Numbered from the stretch's first letter, positions 10,543 to 20,700 are shown. The stretch is 42,682 nt of DNA from Pyrinomonadaceae bacterium (GCA_025922875.1 JAICGZ010000013.1:1-42682), one strand, 5' to 3'. Notes: generated from the letters alone by a model not told the origin. Numbers and translations: made by a program.

Positions 10543-10555
10543 CTGTAGGTGCGCT

Positions 10556-10666
10556 ACTTCTTCTGTGTGCAACCTCTGTGTCCTCTGTGTCTCCGTGGCC
10601 GATTTCCTGATATTCATTAACCACGGAGAACACAGAGGTTGCACAGAGAACCTTTCCAGACAAAGC
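10556..10666. repeat. CTCTGTG-heptad intergenic palindrome
   Basis: GTGCAACCTCTGTGTCCTCTGTGTCTCCGTGG / AACCACGGAGAACACAGAGGTTGCACAGAGAA. Confidence 0.9.
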
Positions 10667-10675
10667 TGGGTGCCA

Positions 10676-12346
10676 TCAGAAACGGGAGGCAGTGAGCGTG
10701 ACGTCGGCGAGACGCCAAACGTCGCGAAAACGTTGGGCCACCGCATTAGCCTCTTCAGTCTTACCCTGAGCCCGCAGACTCGCGAGTAATCCATACAGCG
10801 ACCAGCCGTTTGCCGGGTGGCGCTTCAAATCTTCCCGGTAAATCTTTTCAGCCTCTGCGGCGTTTCCTGCCTTCAGTAATGCAGCGCCGTAAATCTGCCT
10901 TGCGGGGTGATGCCAGTAGGGTGGTTCCATGTAAGGCAGCTTGTCTTCGAGTTGAATAGCAGTAGTGAACTCTTTGTTCATTTCAGCAGCTTGCCCGCGC
11001 CGCGCTGCGAGTTCGCCGGCAAGAATATGTTTGCTGAGCACGATGAGGTCGCCGGCAGGGAACGGGAACTCCTGTTGAGCAGGCCCTTTTATTCGCGGGT
11101 CCGCGGCGATGCGCTCCAGTGCGTTCAGCTCCTGCAAAGTGCGGTCAAGATCGAGTTTTGCGGCGTGGGCCATTCCGCGTGCATAGTGAAACATTGCGGT
11201 CGCAAAGAGCTGATCGGCGGGTGGCATGCGTTCAGCAAGGACCTCGTCCCATTTACCGAAGCGCGCAAGCGTCAGGATCAAAAGCGGGCTAAATCTTTTT
11301 CCCTCGGCCAGATTCTGATGCTCGTTCATGCGATCGATCTCGCGCGCCGCGCGAATTGCGAGTTCGCTCCGGCCTTCCATGCCCGCGGTATACCAAAGGA
11401 AGTGGCGGTTATGTGGATAGTAGGCGACGGGGTAGAAACCCTGTGCACGGCATTGCGTGATGTACGACTGATCGGCTTTAACAGCCTCCTGGTTTGCAAG
11501 CGTCGCATCGTGATAGCGTCCTACTCGCAAGTAAATATGCGACGGCATATGGACCAGGTGTCCCGCGCCCGGCGCGATCTCTCCGAGCCGTTCGGCGCTT
11601 GGCAAAGCGCGCTCAGGGTAAGGGCTTGCCTCAACGGCGTGAATGTAATAGTGGTTGGCCCCCGGATGCTTCGGATCTTTGGCGAGCACGAACTCAAGGG
11701 CTCTGATCAGTTCCTGCGTGACGGCCTTTGGCCGGCGATCCTCCATGTAATAGTCCCACGGCATCGTATCCATCAGGGCTTCGGCGAACAGCGTCGCTGC
11801 GTCCAAATCATCAGGGTAGCGCTTCATGACGTCGCGCATCGCATTGGCATATGCCAGATCAAGCGAGCGCCGATCGGCAACGGCCTGTTGACTGTAGCGG
11901 GTCTCGAGTGCATTGATATAAGCCTTTTCTTTCTCAGTCGCATTCGCCGCGAGCCGTTTGGCTTGTTGCAACGCATCCCAGGCCCGCGGCACATCGGCGG
12001 CGTCCATCGGCTTGTTAATGTTTGGTCCTAATGCAAGTGCGACTCCCCAGTAGCACATTGCACAGTTTGAATCGAGGCGGATGGCTTCTTGAAATGATCG
12101 GATCGCTTCTCCGTGATTGAACCCGTAAGTCAGTATCAAACCTTGATTGAAATACTGCTGGGCGTGAGGCGACTTTGTGGATATAGCGTACTGGTGATTG
12201 CCTAGATCGTTAAAAAGTGGTGCGCCGCGTTCGCTGACCTCACCTGCGGTCTTCGTTTGTGCTGCGCTATAGCTGATAAACATAAGCGTCGCTATGACGG
12301 GACTTATGACCCACAACCCAATCCTTCGCACACATGTTCTTTGCAT
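10676..12346 (-). CDS. Secreted TPR-repeat protein
   Basis: Signal peptide; HAQQYFNQGLILTYGFNHGEAIRSFQEAIRLDSNCAMCYWGVALALGPN and C-terminal YGAALLKAGNAAEAEKIYREDLKRHPANGWSLYGL. Confidence 0.85.
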   Translation of the reverse strand: MQRTCVRRIGLWVISPVIATLMFISYSAAQTKTAGEVSERGAPLFNDLGNHQYAISTKSPHAQQYFNQGLILTYGFNHGEAIRSFQEAIRLDSNCAMCYWGVALALGPNINKPMDAADVPRAWDALQQAKRLAANATEKEKAYINALETRYSQQAVADRRSLDLAYANAMRDVMKRYPDDLDAATLFAEALMDTMPWDYYMEDRRPKAVTQELIRALEFVLAKDPKHPGANHYYIHAVEASPYPERALPSAERLGEIAPGAGHLVHMPSHIYLRVGRYHDATLANQEAVKADQSYITQCRAQGFYPVAYYPHNRHFLWYTAGMEGRSELAIRAAREIDRMNEHQNLAEGKRFSPLLILTLARFGKWDEVLAERMPPADQLFATAMFHYARGMAHAAKLDLDRTLQELNALERIAADPRIKGPAQQEFPFPAGDLIVLSKHILAGELAARRGQAAEMNKEFTTAIQLEDKLPYMEPPYWHHPARQIYGAALLKAGNAAEAEKIYREDLKRHPANGWSLYGLLASLRAQGKTEEANAVAQRFRDVWRLADVTLTASRF

Positions 12347-12367
12347 TTCGCCTCTCCCCTTATTTTT

Positions 12368-12421
12368 GAATTAATTCGTTCTCACCAGATTTTTGGATTG
12401 ATTCGTCCTCACCAGATTAAC
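12368..12421. repeat. Two imperfect 27-bp tandem direct repeats upstream of the TPR gene
   Basis: GAATTAATTCGTTCTCACCAGATTTTT / GGATTGATTCGTCCTCACCAGATTAAC. Confidence 0.75.
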
Positions 12422-12639
12422 AAGCATGGCGAACGAAAAAATCAGTGGAATCTCTCACCACTATGAGTAATTGCACGATGCCTGAGGGTAAATACTCATG
12501 CGCCTCTGTGTTTATACGGATTCACCACGATCGCATTTGTGACTACGATGGCTTTGGGTTGTCGGGCCGGGTTAGGTGTGACTAACGAAGTCCGGCAGTG
12601 CGGTTCTTCTTTTGAACTGAAGCAGAAAGAGAGAGCGCA

Positions 12640-13122
12640 ATGAGAGCGGTAGGGCAACACGCGACCAGTGAGAGCAACGTTTCGAGTTCGAAGATCTCGG
12701 CGATTGAGATTCCGTGGAAGCGTATTGCCCTGTACGCAACGCTATCGATCGGATTCTTCCTCCTTGGATTCGTGCCGACGTCGTTAAAAACCTCGCGCGC
12801 AATCGAGCAACGTGACGCAGCCCAGCGCGGCGTGCGTCTGGCGCAACTTCAAAACACCCTGGCCGCTGCGGTCATTGACGTTCAACGCGGGCAGTACGAA
12901 CCGGCCCGTCAACTGATCAGCGATTTCTACACAAACCTTCGCCGGCAAGTCGATGGGGATAACGGATCTCTGTTCACTCCCGCGCAGCATGAAGGTGTCA
13001 GGTATTTGCTCGCCGAGCGTGACGAGTTGATATCTCTGTTGGCCCGAAGCGATCCCGCAGCAGCAGATCGTGTTTTCAACGTTTACTCTAATTACAATAA
13101 GCTCGCAAATGATGCTGGTTAA
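12640..13122 (+). CDS. Single-TM hypothetical protein (paralogue of 33147..33602)
   Basis: 160 aa: one TM helix (ALYATLSIGFFLLGFVPTSLK), then a helical domain ending RDELISLLARSDPAAADRVFNVYSNYNKLA. Confidence 0.75.
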   Translation: MRAVGQHATSESNVSSSKISAIEIPWKRIALYATLSIGFFLLGFVPTSLKTSRAIEQRDAAQRGVRLAQLQNTLAAAVIDVQRGQYEPARQLISDFYTNLRRQVDGDNGSLFTPAQHEGVRYLLAERDELISLLARSDPAAADRVFNVYSNYNKLANDAG

Positions 13123-13124
13123 CT

Positions 13125-13883
13125 CTACCGGTACGGCTGAGCCGACGGTTCTGAAATCGCACCAAGCACATCCGCAACCGCACGTCGCTCACCACTGCCT
13201 CGATGATGTTCTGCGTGGCGCGCCAGATCGCCCTGACTGACGATGCCAACCACATGACCAGCACGGTCGACGATCGGCATTCGTCGCACCTGATGACGCG
13301 ACATCTCGCGCATACAGTCGTCAATCGAACTCGTCTCCTGACAAGCGAAGGCATCGTCCGTCATGCAATCGTGAACGCGCGCGTCGCGAATGTTTGCGCC
13401 GCGTGCTACCAGTCGAACTGCGAGATCGCGATCCGTGATCATTCCCATGAGCCGTCCTTCCCGATCGACCACCGGAAGGGCTCCGCAATCGCAGTCTCGC
13501 ATTAAGCGTGCAGCGTACTCCGCAGAGTCAGTTGGATGCACACATGCGACATCAAACGTCATGACGTCACGCGCGCGCGCATTGGTCCACCTTTCTGTTC
13601 GTTGAGAATAGTCTCGTCGCTCGTCCATGCGGCGCCGTCTTTCCGCCTCTTCATCGCCAAACCACGATCGCACCTCGTCACCGGTGCGCTCGAGGAATCC
13701 GCGATCTTCTCTCCCGCGTCCACCGCGTTCCATTCCTTCTTTGTTAAGACGACCGCCATAAGCGTAACGGCCGTAGTCACTACGGGCGCTGCCCCAATTA
13801 GGACGGCCCGCCGCCGCCTGGGCGCCCCTATCTCTTCCACTGTAGCGGTCTTGTTCGTTGCGTGTGTACCTTTCGTTCCACAT
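13125..13883 (-). CDS. CBS-pair protein with Arg/Gly-rich N-terminus and SWFGD-type motif
   Basis: VRSWFGDEEAERRRRMDERR followed by two CBS domains (ARDVMTFDVACVHPTDSAEYAARLM...; VHDCMTDDAFACQETSSIDDCMREMSRHQVRRMPIVD). Confidence 0.88.
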   Translation of the reverse strand: MWNERYTRNEQDRYSGRDRGAQAAAGRPNWGSARSDYGRYAYGGRLNKEGMERGGRGREDRGFLERTGDEVRSWFGDEEAERRRRMDERRDYSQRTERWTNARARDVMTFDVACVHPTDSAEYAARLMRDCDCGALPVVDREGRLMGMITDRDLAVRLVARGANIRDARVHDCMTDDAFACQETSSIDDCMREMSRHQVRRMPIVDRAGHVVGIVSQGDLARHAEHHRGSGERRAVADVLGAISEPSAQPYR

Positions 13884-13910
13884 TTACGCTTGTCCTTTCT
13901 AATCGCTGTG

Positions 13911-14408
13911 TTAACTGTTCGTACTCGCGGAAACCGTGAGGTTATTGCGAACGCTTGTGACGTCATCAACTCCTTGTGCGATCCTGCCGGCGGTCGCCTT
14001 CTGTTGGTTCGTTGCAACTGAACCAGTCAGTGTGACCACCCCATTTTCCACATCGACGTTGATCGTCGAATCGCGCAATTCGTCTTCCGCGGCGAGCAGG
14101 GCGCGTGTCTTGGTCCACAACCAGCCGTCGTTTACACCCGAGCCAATCGTGCGCCCGAGTCTTCGAGCCTCTTGGGCCCACGAGTCCTTGTCCCGTTCGT
14201 ACTCGGCTCGGCTGATATTCGCGTTCAGCGACGTGTTTGCGTTCCCGTTTGCGTTGATGTTCGCATTTACGCTCGCATTGGTATTAGCATTCGTGTTGGC
14301 GTTCACGGCGTTCGCGTTTGTGTTGTAGTTTGCGTTCTGACACCCAGTTGATGTCACTGCGAGTAGCGTGAACAAAGTCAGCACCACAACCACACTGTGG
14401 CTCTTCAT
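13911..14408 (-). CDS. BON-domain lipoprotein with Asn/Ala-rich linker
   Basis: MKSHSVVVVLTLFTLLAVTSTGCQN lipobox, Asn/Ala/Thr-rich linker, then RALLAAEDELRDSTINVDVENGVVTLTGSVATNQQKATAGRIAQGVDDVTSVRNNLTV. Start moved to the ATG at 14408, preceded by GGAGGAG. Confidence 0.88.
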   Translation of the reverse strand: MKSHSVVVVLTLFTLLAVTSTGCQNANYNTNANAVNANTNANTNASVNANINANGNANTSLNANISRAEYERDKDSWAQEARRLGRTIGSGVNDGWLWTKTRALLAAEDELRDSTINVDVENGVVTLTGSVATNQQKATAGRIAQGVDDVTSVRNNLTVSASTNS

Positions 14409-14547
14409 AGATTTCTCCTCCTCTGGGGAATGTATATAAGTGTCAGTTTCGCAAACACGAAAGTCTGTACTTTCCCGGACACAACATAGGAAAGTAATCA
14501 AATTGAGAAATTTCAGCGCATGACATTGCGCAGTGTTGATGAAGGCG

Positions 14548-15828
14548 TCAGTGACGAAGTCTCAGGCTAAAGCTCTCGGTGGGAAGTATGTCTCGCCACT
14601 GTTGGATCAGTTGTTTGAAACTTTCGCCGACGGGTCTGATCTTCCGGTCGAGATCGTAAAGACCGAGCGGATTGACGTTACCGTTGTCTTGCCTGAGAGC
14701 AGTGTCCCAATCAACCTGATCGGTCAGGCTGTACCAGGTAAATCCGAGAATTGGCACGCCGTCCAGCTTCAGGCTGTGCATGTTTGACCACTGCTTGCGT
14801 AGCCAATGAGGCGCTTTCTCGGGATCCATCAGATTTGTCTCAGTATGCATAACGGGTAAGCGATAGCGATCGTAGTATTGCCTGGTTATAACGTAATAAC
14901 CAAAGATCTCACCTGCTGGTGATGTGCTTCCGTCGTGATGGACCAGATGTTCATTCGTAAGATAGTAGTCGTTCCCCATTATCGAAATGGCTTTGTTGTG
15001 ATTCTCAAGGAACCAGTGGTATTCATCGCGAGTCATCCCGTTATCAAGTAGGTACTCGTACATTGTTGAGCTGACTGGATAGCCGTACGTCAAATCGAGC
15101 GCAAGGAAGCGCTTCTCATTATAAAACTGCGCGAACTGCAGGCAGCGCGGGTCTTCGGCGTGAAAATACTCCGTCGATTCACTTTGGATAAAGGTGGCTT
15201 TGCTCTGCACCTTCAGAATTGCAAACTCCGCCAATTCATTCGCCTTGCAAAGATTTTTCAAAGCATTGACGAAAGCCCGGTCCGAAGACAAACGTTCATT
15301 CCACCAGCCATACTGGGCGGAAAACGTAGCGGCGATAAATATCTCGTTGATCGGCGTGAACAACCTGACCCAGGGATAGCGTTTTGCGAATGCCTCCGCG
15401 TACTCAGCAAAAAACTCCGGGAAATCGGGATTCTGAAAATTTTCGAGCCAGTCAGGCACGCCGAAATGACAGAGATCAGCAATCGGAGTGATTTCCAGTT
15501 CTTGCAATGACGCAAAAGTTTCATCGGCAAAGCTCCAGTCGTAATCACCCGGGCCTTTGTGAGTTGAGTAATATGGAGGCCCATATCGCAAGTACTCCAG
15601 CCCGAGCTCCTTCACCAGTTGAAAATCTTCGCGCCAGCGCTCGTAGTGGAAACACTTGGCCATTTCATCGACACGTTTGATCTTGCCGTCCTCGGTTGCA
15701 ATCGTGGGATAGCTGTTTTCGATTCCGGTCGCGAACATAAACGGCCGCTCAAGACTGAACCCGGATGCGGTTTTTGTGTATTGCTGGCTGTCTGAAGTCA
15801 AGCCTTTCATAAACGTCGTTTCCTTCAA
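14548..15828 (-). CDS. Glycoside hydrolase family 1-like protein
   Basis: (beta/alpha)8-like features: YERWREDFQLVKELGLEYLRYGPPYY, PIADLCHFGVPDWL, RLFTPINEIFIAA, LPVMHTETNLMD, DGVPILGFTWYSLTDQVDWDTAL. Confidence 0.78.
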   Translation of the reverse strand: MKETTFMKGLTSDSQQYTKTASGFSLERPFMFATGIENSYPTIATEDGKIKRVDEMAKCFHYERWREDFQLVKELGLEYLRYGPPYYSTHKGPGDYDWSFADETFASLQELEITPIADLCHFGVPDWLENFQNPDFPEFFAEYAEAFAKRYPWVRLFTPINEIFIAATFSAQYGWWNERLSSDRAFVNALKNLCKANELAEFAILKVQSKATFIQSESTEYFHAEDPRCLQFAQFYNEKRFLALDLTYGYPVSSTMYEYLLDNGMTRDEYHWFLENHNKAISIMGNDYYLTNEHLVHHDGSTSPAGEIFGYYVITRQYYDRYRLPVMHTETNLMDPEKAPHWLRKQWSNMHSLKLDGVPILGFTWYSLTDQVDWDTALRQDNGNVNPLGLYDLDRKIRPVGESFKQLIQQWRDILPTESFSLRLRH

Positions 15829-15846
15829 CTTTCCTTACCGGCCTCC

Positions 15847-17220
15847 TCACGTATCGCCGGTGAACCTCCTTGCCAGTTTGGCCGCGGCGCCTAAGGCCAG
15901 AAACAACAACGCGGCGCCAGCTAAGGGTTTTACAATCGTAGTGAGCTTTCGCGCCGGCGCTCCATATTCCAAATTGTGCTTACCCCAGCGTTCAAATTGT
16001 TGCCACTTCATTACCGCGTGTCCCGGCCACGACAGGCCAAAACCTCGCATCAATTCCGGTAACGCTGTTTGGAGAACTGGATGACCAGGGATGAAGTAGA
16101 CCCGGGGATCGGACTTGTACTTCGGCTTTGCTGCGTCGTCGAAGACGATATATGGTCCTTCTTTCAAATGTTCTTCGAAGAGCGGGTCGTCGATCTCGCC
16201 AACCATAATGGTTGGGGTTCCCTTGAGCCAGATCACATCATTCAGATCGCCGCGCCTGAGCATGCTGTCCAAAACGCTTTTGACGTGCCCGGTAGTCCCG
16301 GGCAGCGTCACATGTTTTCCGATCAAAAAGTTGATCGGGAGGTAGTTCGAATCTTTGTGACCGGCCCACGCTTCAATAGCGACCTCTTCTAATGGCGTCC
16401 CAACAAACTCGATCGGCTCGCGTATTCCGAGGCCGCGTTCCTCAGCTTCTCTGGCGAAATTCAGTTTGCGCCAGTCATGGCCCAATAACCGGCAGATCGC
16501 GATGTCCGTTGCGACTGGATCAGTCGAAGCAAGAATGCATCCGATCCAGTGTGGTTGATTAGCTATTGGTCCATCTCCTTCGCCCGCAATCAAGGCGTCA
16601 ACCACACAGAGCGTCGGGCGCGTGACCATCATTATGTCCATGAACCGTCCGATCATATCCACGTCGCCATGATGTTGATTACGCCACTGCTGGTTAACGG
16701 CCCCGACCCAATTCTTCAAGGCGCCAGTGATCGGCTCGATGTGGTGGTTCTTTGCTTTTGGCGCATTGATAATTACGTCCGCATCGAGAAGTGGTACGGG
16801 CAAAGGCACACTTTGAATAACTCGACCGCCGGCAATCGCCACGGTACGATTTGGTGTCTCGTTACTGCCCAAATCGATCAATTCGGCGCCCTCTTTTTCG
16901 GCGACTGCCGCCACGCCCGTAATCGACATGCACTCCAAAGACGAGAAGAACCCACCCGACGACTCCGCCACCTGCACCCTTGCCGCACCCGCGCGTTTTA
17001 CGATGCGAATCAAAGCGGCAACGACGAGAGGGTCGGTAGTGCATCCTTCTTCAGCCGAGTAGTAAACCGTCTGGTTGGGTTTGATCAGCACCGTGTGGCC
17101 AGGTTTGACAAACTGTCCAATCCCACCAAGTAGATCGAGAGCGCCCTCGACCAACTTCTCTACCCGTTCGGGCGAGCGATGCTTCTCATTTGTGTGCGTG
17201 ATTGCAACTGTCGCAGTCAT
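15847..17220 (-). CDS. DUF362 domain protein with C-terminal hydrophobic tail
   Basis: VKPGHTVLIKPNQ, CTTDPLVVAALIRIVKRAGAARVQVAESS, DADVIINAPKAKNHHIEPITGALKNWVGAV. Tail: IVKPLAGAALLFLALGAAAKLARRF. Confidence 0.85.
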   Translation of the reverse strand: MTATVAITHTNEKHRSPERVEKLVEGALDLLGGIGQFVKPGHTVLIKPNQTVYYSAEEGCTTDPLVVAALIRIVKRAGAARVQVAESSGGFFSSLECMSITGVAAVAEKEGAELIDLGSNETPNRTVAIAGGRVIQSVPLPVPLLDADVIINAPKAKNHHIEPITGALKNWVGAVNQQWRNQHHGDVDMIGRFMDIMMVTRPTLCVVDALIAGEGDGPIANQPHWIGCILASTDPVATDIAICRLLGHDWRKLNFAREAEERGLGIREPIEFVGTPLEEVAIEAWAGHKDSNYLPINFLIGKHVTLPGTTGHVKSVLDSMLRRGDLNDVIWLKGTPTIMVGEIDDPLFEEHLKEGPYIVFDDAAKPKYKSDPRVYFIPGHPVLQTALPELMRGFGLSWPGHAVMKWQQFERWGKHNLEYGAPARKLTTIVKPLAGAALLFLALGAAAKLARRFTGDT

Positions 17221-17239
17221 GATTCACTTGGCTCCCCAC

Positions 17240-17683
17240 TCAGTCACCAGCAGTAAGATCGATCAGCGCCAGGCCCGACTCGCGGTCCGGCCGGCGCCTG
17301 AGATATGCCGGAGATTCGACGAGCACCACCTCCAGCGTGGGCCGTACATAAGCCTCCAGTAGATGTCCGCCGTGCGCGGTACCGTCGGACTTTCCCACCA
17401 CCACATGCGCATGTACTTTGGGACGTCCATCATCCAGCGCGATATCGCCGGTGAGTGAAACGACCTCGACCTGCTCCAGCAGTGGTATCCTCCGATAGTC
17501 CTTTTGTTCCCAATCAAAGTAGCCGAGCGTCACACGCTCGAATGCGCCGATCGCAGTGAAGTGGCTTGCAGAAAGACGATTCTCTTCGGCGAAGTTATGA
17601 AGTCCCGCGGTCACCTCATCGCCTGCTGCAAACACAATCGCAAATGTTCGGCCGCCTTGTTCTGAAAGCAGTTTTGATTTCAT
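17240..17683 (-). CDS. PPC/DUF296 domain protein
   Basis: GDEVTAGLHNFAEENRLSASHFTAIGAFERVTLGYFD ... PKVHAHVVVGKSDGTAHGGHLLEAYVRPTLEVVLVE. Upstream part of the track ORF (to 17836) is translated repeat sequence; real start is ATG 17683 (MKSKLLSEQ). Confidence 0.85.
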   Translation of the reverse strand: MKSKLLSEQGGRTFAIVFAAGDEVTAGLHNFAEENRLSASHFTAIGAFERVTLGYFDWEQKDYRRIPLLEQVEVVSLTGDIALDDGRPKVHAHVVVGKSDGTAHGGHLLEAYVRPTLEVVLVESPAYLRRRPDRESGLALIDLTAGD

Positions 17684-17700
17684 TTGATCGCCCTTTAAAT

Positions 17701-17797
17701 TTCTTCTCTGTGCAACCTTTGTGTTCTCTGTATCTCTGTGGTGGTGATCACTTTTCAACCACAGACACACAGAGAACACAGAGGCTTCACAGAGATA
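17701..17797. repeat. CTCTGTG-heptad intergenic palindrome
   Basis: TTCTTCTCTGTGCAACCTTTGTGTTCTCTGTATCTCTGTGG / CAACCACAGACACACAGAGAACACAGAGGCTTCACAGAGA. Confidence 0.9.
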
Positions 17798-17799
17798 AT

Positions 17800-20700
17800 T
17801 TAAGACCTGCCACGCATCAGTGTTCGCAATCCCCATCCCATTCCGCCAGCCACTAACGCACCGGCGCCGATTAAGAGAGCTGCTTCGGGTTTCGAAAGCG
17901 TTGCACTATTGCCGTTCGCGAAATACTTTTGCTCCGGGTATTCAGTGATCATGCTTTCGCCGCGGTTGCGCAGTGCCAGTTGCATCACCTCCGCGAGATG
18001 TATGGCTTTCCGATCCGTCGTTTGTTCAATCTGTTCACGACAACTGAATCCATCGGTCACTATTAGTGTGTCCTTTGCTGCTTTGCGCACCGCGGGGAGC
18101 AACACGCGCTCGCCGCAACGAAGCGAAACGTCGTAGTGTTCCTTTTCAAAACCGAATGCGCCCGCCATGCCGCAGCAGCCAGTCTCCGGCATGGTAACGT
18201 CCACTTCCATCTGCTTGAGCACCCACAATTCATCGTCCATTTTCATGATTGCTTTGTGATGGCAGTGACCATGGACCAGGGCTTTCAGCGGGAGCTTTGG
18301 AAGTGGGAATTGCGGGGCTTCCTTTCGCAGAAACTCACTCAACAGAAACGTCTGTGACGCGAGTCGTTTCGCGTCTTCTGAATTTGGAAAGAGGTTAATC
18401 AACTCTTCTCGAAAGACGGTCGCGCAGCTTGGTTCGAGCACTACCACGGGTGTGCCCCTTTGAATGTGATCGCTCAACACGTCAAGAATGCGTGCCAACA
18501 TCGCTTTCGCTTGCTCGAGCATGCCCCAGTCATACAGCGGCCGGCCGCAACAAAGGTTCTGCCGGGGTACTTCAACCTGAAATCCTGCGGCCTCCAGAAC
18601 GTCAACCGCCGCTTGTGATGTCTGCGGATGAAAGAAGTTGTTGAACGTGTCGGGCCACAGGAGAACGTGAGGTTTGTTCTCACTTTGAGCGTTATCGCTG
18701 CGATGCTCTTCACGTCTGCGAAACCACTGTGCAAACGTTTCGCGTGCAAAGCGTGGTATCGATCTATCCGGATGCACGCCGGCGACAAACCTGGCGATCG
18801 ATCGCGCCAGAGGCGCATGCGAAAGAAAATTCGCGATGCCAGGCACGAGCGCCGCGATTCGGGCCCAGAAATGGATTTGGCCCATGGTGTGTGCCGAGCG
18901 CGGTCTGAAGTGGTGCTCGAAATAGTGTGAAAGAAACTCCGCCTTGTAGGTTGCGACATCAACCTGCACGGGACATTCCCCCTTACATCCTTTGCATGCA
19001 AGACACAGGTCCAACGCTTCTCTTACTTCCTCACTCCTCCAGCCGTCCCGGATCGTTTCGCCGCGAATCATTTCGCCAAGCAGACGAGCCCGGCCGCGCG
19101 TGGAGTGTTTCTCTTCCAGGGTGACCATGTAGCTCGGGCACATCGTTCCGCCTTCTAATCGCCGGCACACTCCCGCGCCGACGCAACGCTCAGTCGCCTC
19201 AGCGAAACTGAAACTGTCGTCTGGATAGCTAAAATGGGTCTTGACCGGTGGCGGGTCCCACGAAGTGCCCAACCGCAGATGTTCATCCACTCGATAAGAA
19301 TCGATCAGCTTGCCAGGATTCATCTTCCACTCCGGGTCCCAAATCTTCTTGAATTCCTGGAATGCCTCGATCGTCTCTTCGTCAAACAGCCGCGGTAGAA
19401 GTTCGCCACGTGCCTGACCGTCGCCGTGTTCGCCTGAAAGGGAACCACCCCACGAGACAACGAGGTCGGCGGCCTCCTTTAAAAAGGAGCGAAAATTCTC
19501 GATGCCCTGCGCCGTTTTCAGATCGAATGTCAGTCGCGTATGGACGCAGCCATCACCAAAATGACCGTAAAGTGCTCCCTCGTAACGGTATTTATCCAAC
19601 AACGCACGAAGACTGCGGAGATAGCCGCCGAGGTTTTCGGGTGGAACGGCTGAATCCTCCCACCCTTCGTGATTCTCCGGCTCGCCGGGAATCTTTGCGG
19701 TGGCGCCTAAACCTTCTTCGCGTAGCGTCCAGATCAACCTCTCTTCAGCCGCATCGTCGAAAAGCTTGAACGAGACGGCGCTACCCGTCTTCTCCAGGAC
19801 TTCCATCAACGCACGCGCGCCGGCGTTCGCGTCCTCCTTTGTTCTTCCTCCAAATTCAACGAGCAGCCACGCAGATCCGTCCGGCATCATTTTCAGATGT
19901 TGCGGATGCATTCCTTTCTTCTTCATGTCGTCGATGAAGCTGTCGTCGAGTGCTTCCACCGCGAGCGGGTCATACCGCAAAGGTTCAACTACGTGATCCG
20001 CGGCGTCGAAGATGTCCTCGTACCCGATGACCAGAAGTGATCGCGCCGGAGGCCAGTCGACGAGTTTCGTTGTGGCTTCGAGGACAAGAACACACGTGCA
20101 TTCCGAGCCAACCAGAGCACGGGCAACATGAAATCCGTTCTCAGGCAACAGCGCGGGCAGGTTGTAACCGGAGACACGTCTCGGAAGCTGAGGGAAGTTC
20201 CGACGAATCAAATCGGAGTAATTGTCTCTGAACGCCTTGAGCTGAGCATAAATCTCTCCACGCCGGCCGCCCTCGTGAATCAGGCGTTCGCATTCATCAT
20301 CAGTTGTCGCGCCGACGCGCATACGCGTTCCATCATAGGTGAGTATTTCGAGTTCCTCGATGTTGTCCGAGGTGCGACCGGCCATGACGGAGTGGACGCC
20401 ACAAGAGTTGTTTCCGATCATTCCGCCGAGCGTGCAGCGACTATGCGTGGCGGGATCCGGACCAAACGTGAGGTCATGCTTGTTTGCTTCCTTTCGCAGA
20501 ACGTCGAGCACCAGGCCGGGTTCAACGCGCGCGCGTTTCTTCTGCGGCTCGAGCTCGAGAATTCGATTCATGTACTTGGAGAAATCGACTACGACTCCGA
20601 AGTTGACTGTTTGTCCCGGAATCGCGGTACCTCCTCCGCGTGCAAGAATTGGAGCACCGTGCGCACGACACGCTTGCACGGTTTCTACAACGTCATCCGC

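Noticed and set aside
10907-12031. 374-aa plus-strand ORF
   Set aside because: Fully antisense to the TPR gene, which has a signal peptide and TPR motifs; no recognisable domain on this strand. An artefact of codon bias.
12257-12466. 69-aa plus-strand ORF with FELIRSHQI/FGLIRPHQI duplication
   Set aside because: Duplication simply reflects the 27-bp DNA tandem repeat; the ORF starts antisense to the TPR signal peptide.
14220-14338. Regular GCGTTNGCATT-like repeats as a non-coding satellite
   Set aside because: In frame within a BON lipoprotein and encodes an Asn/Ala linker.
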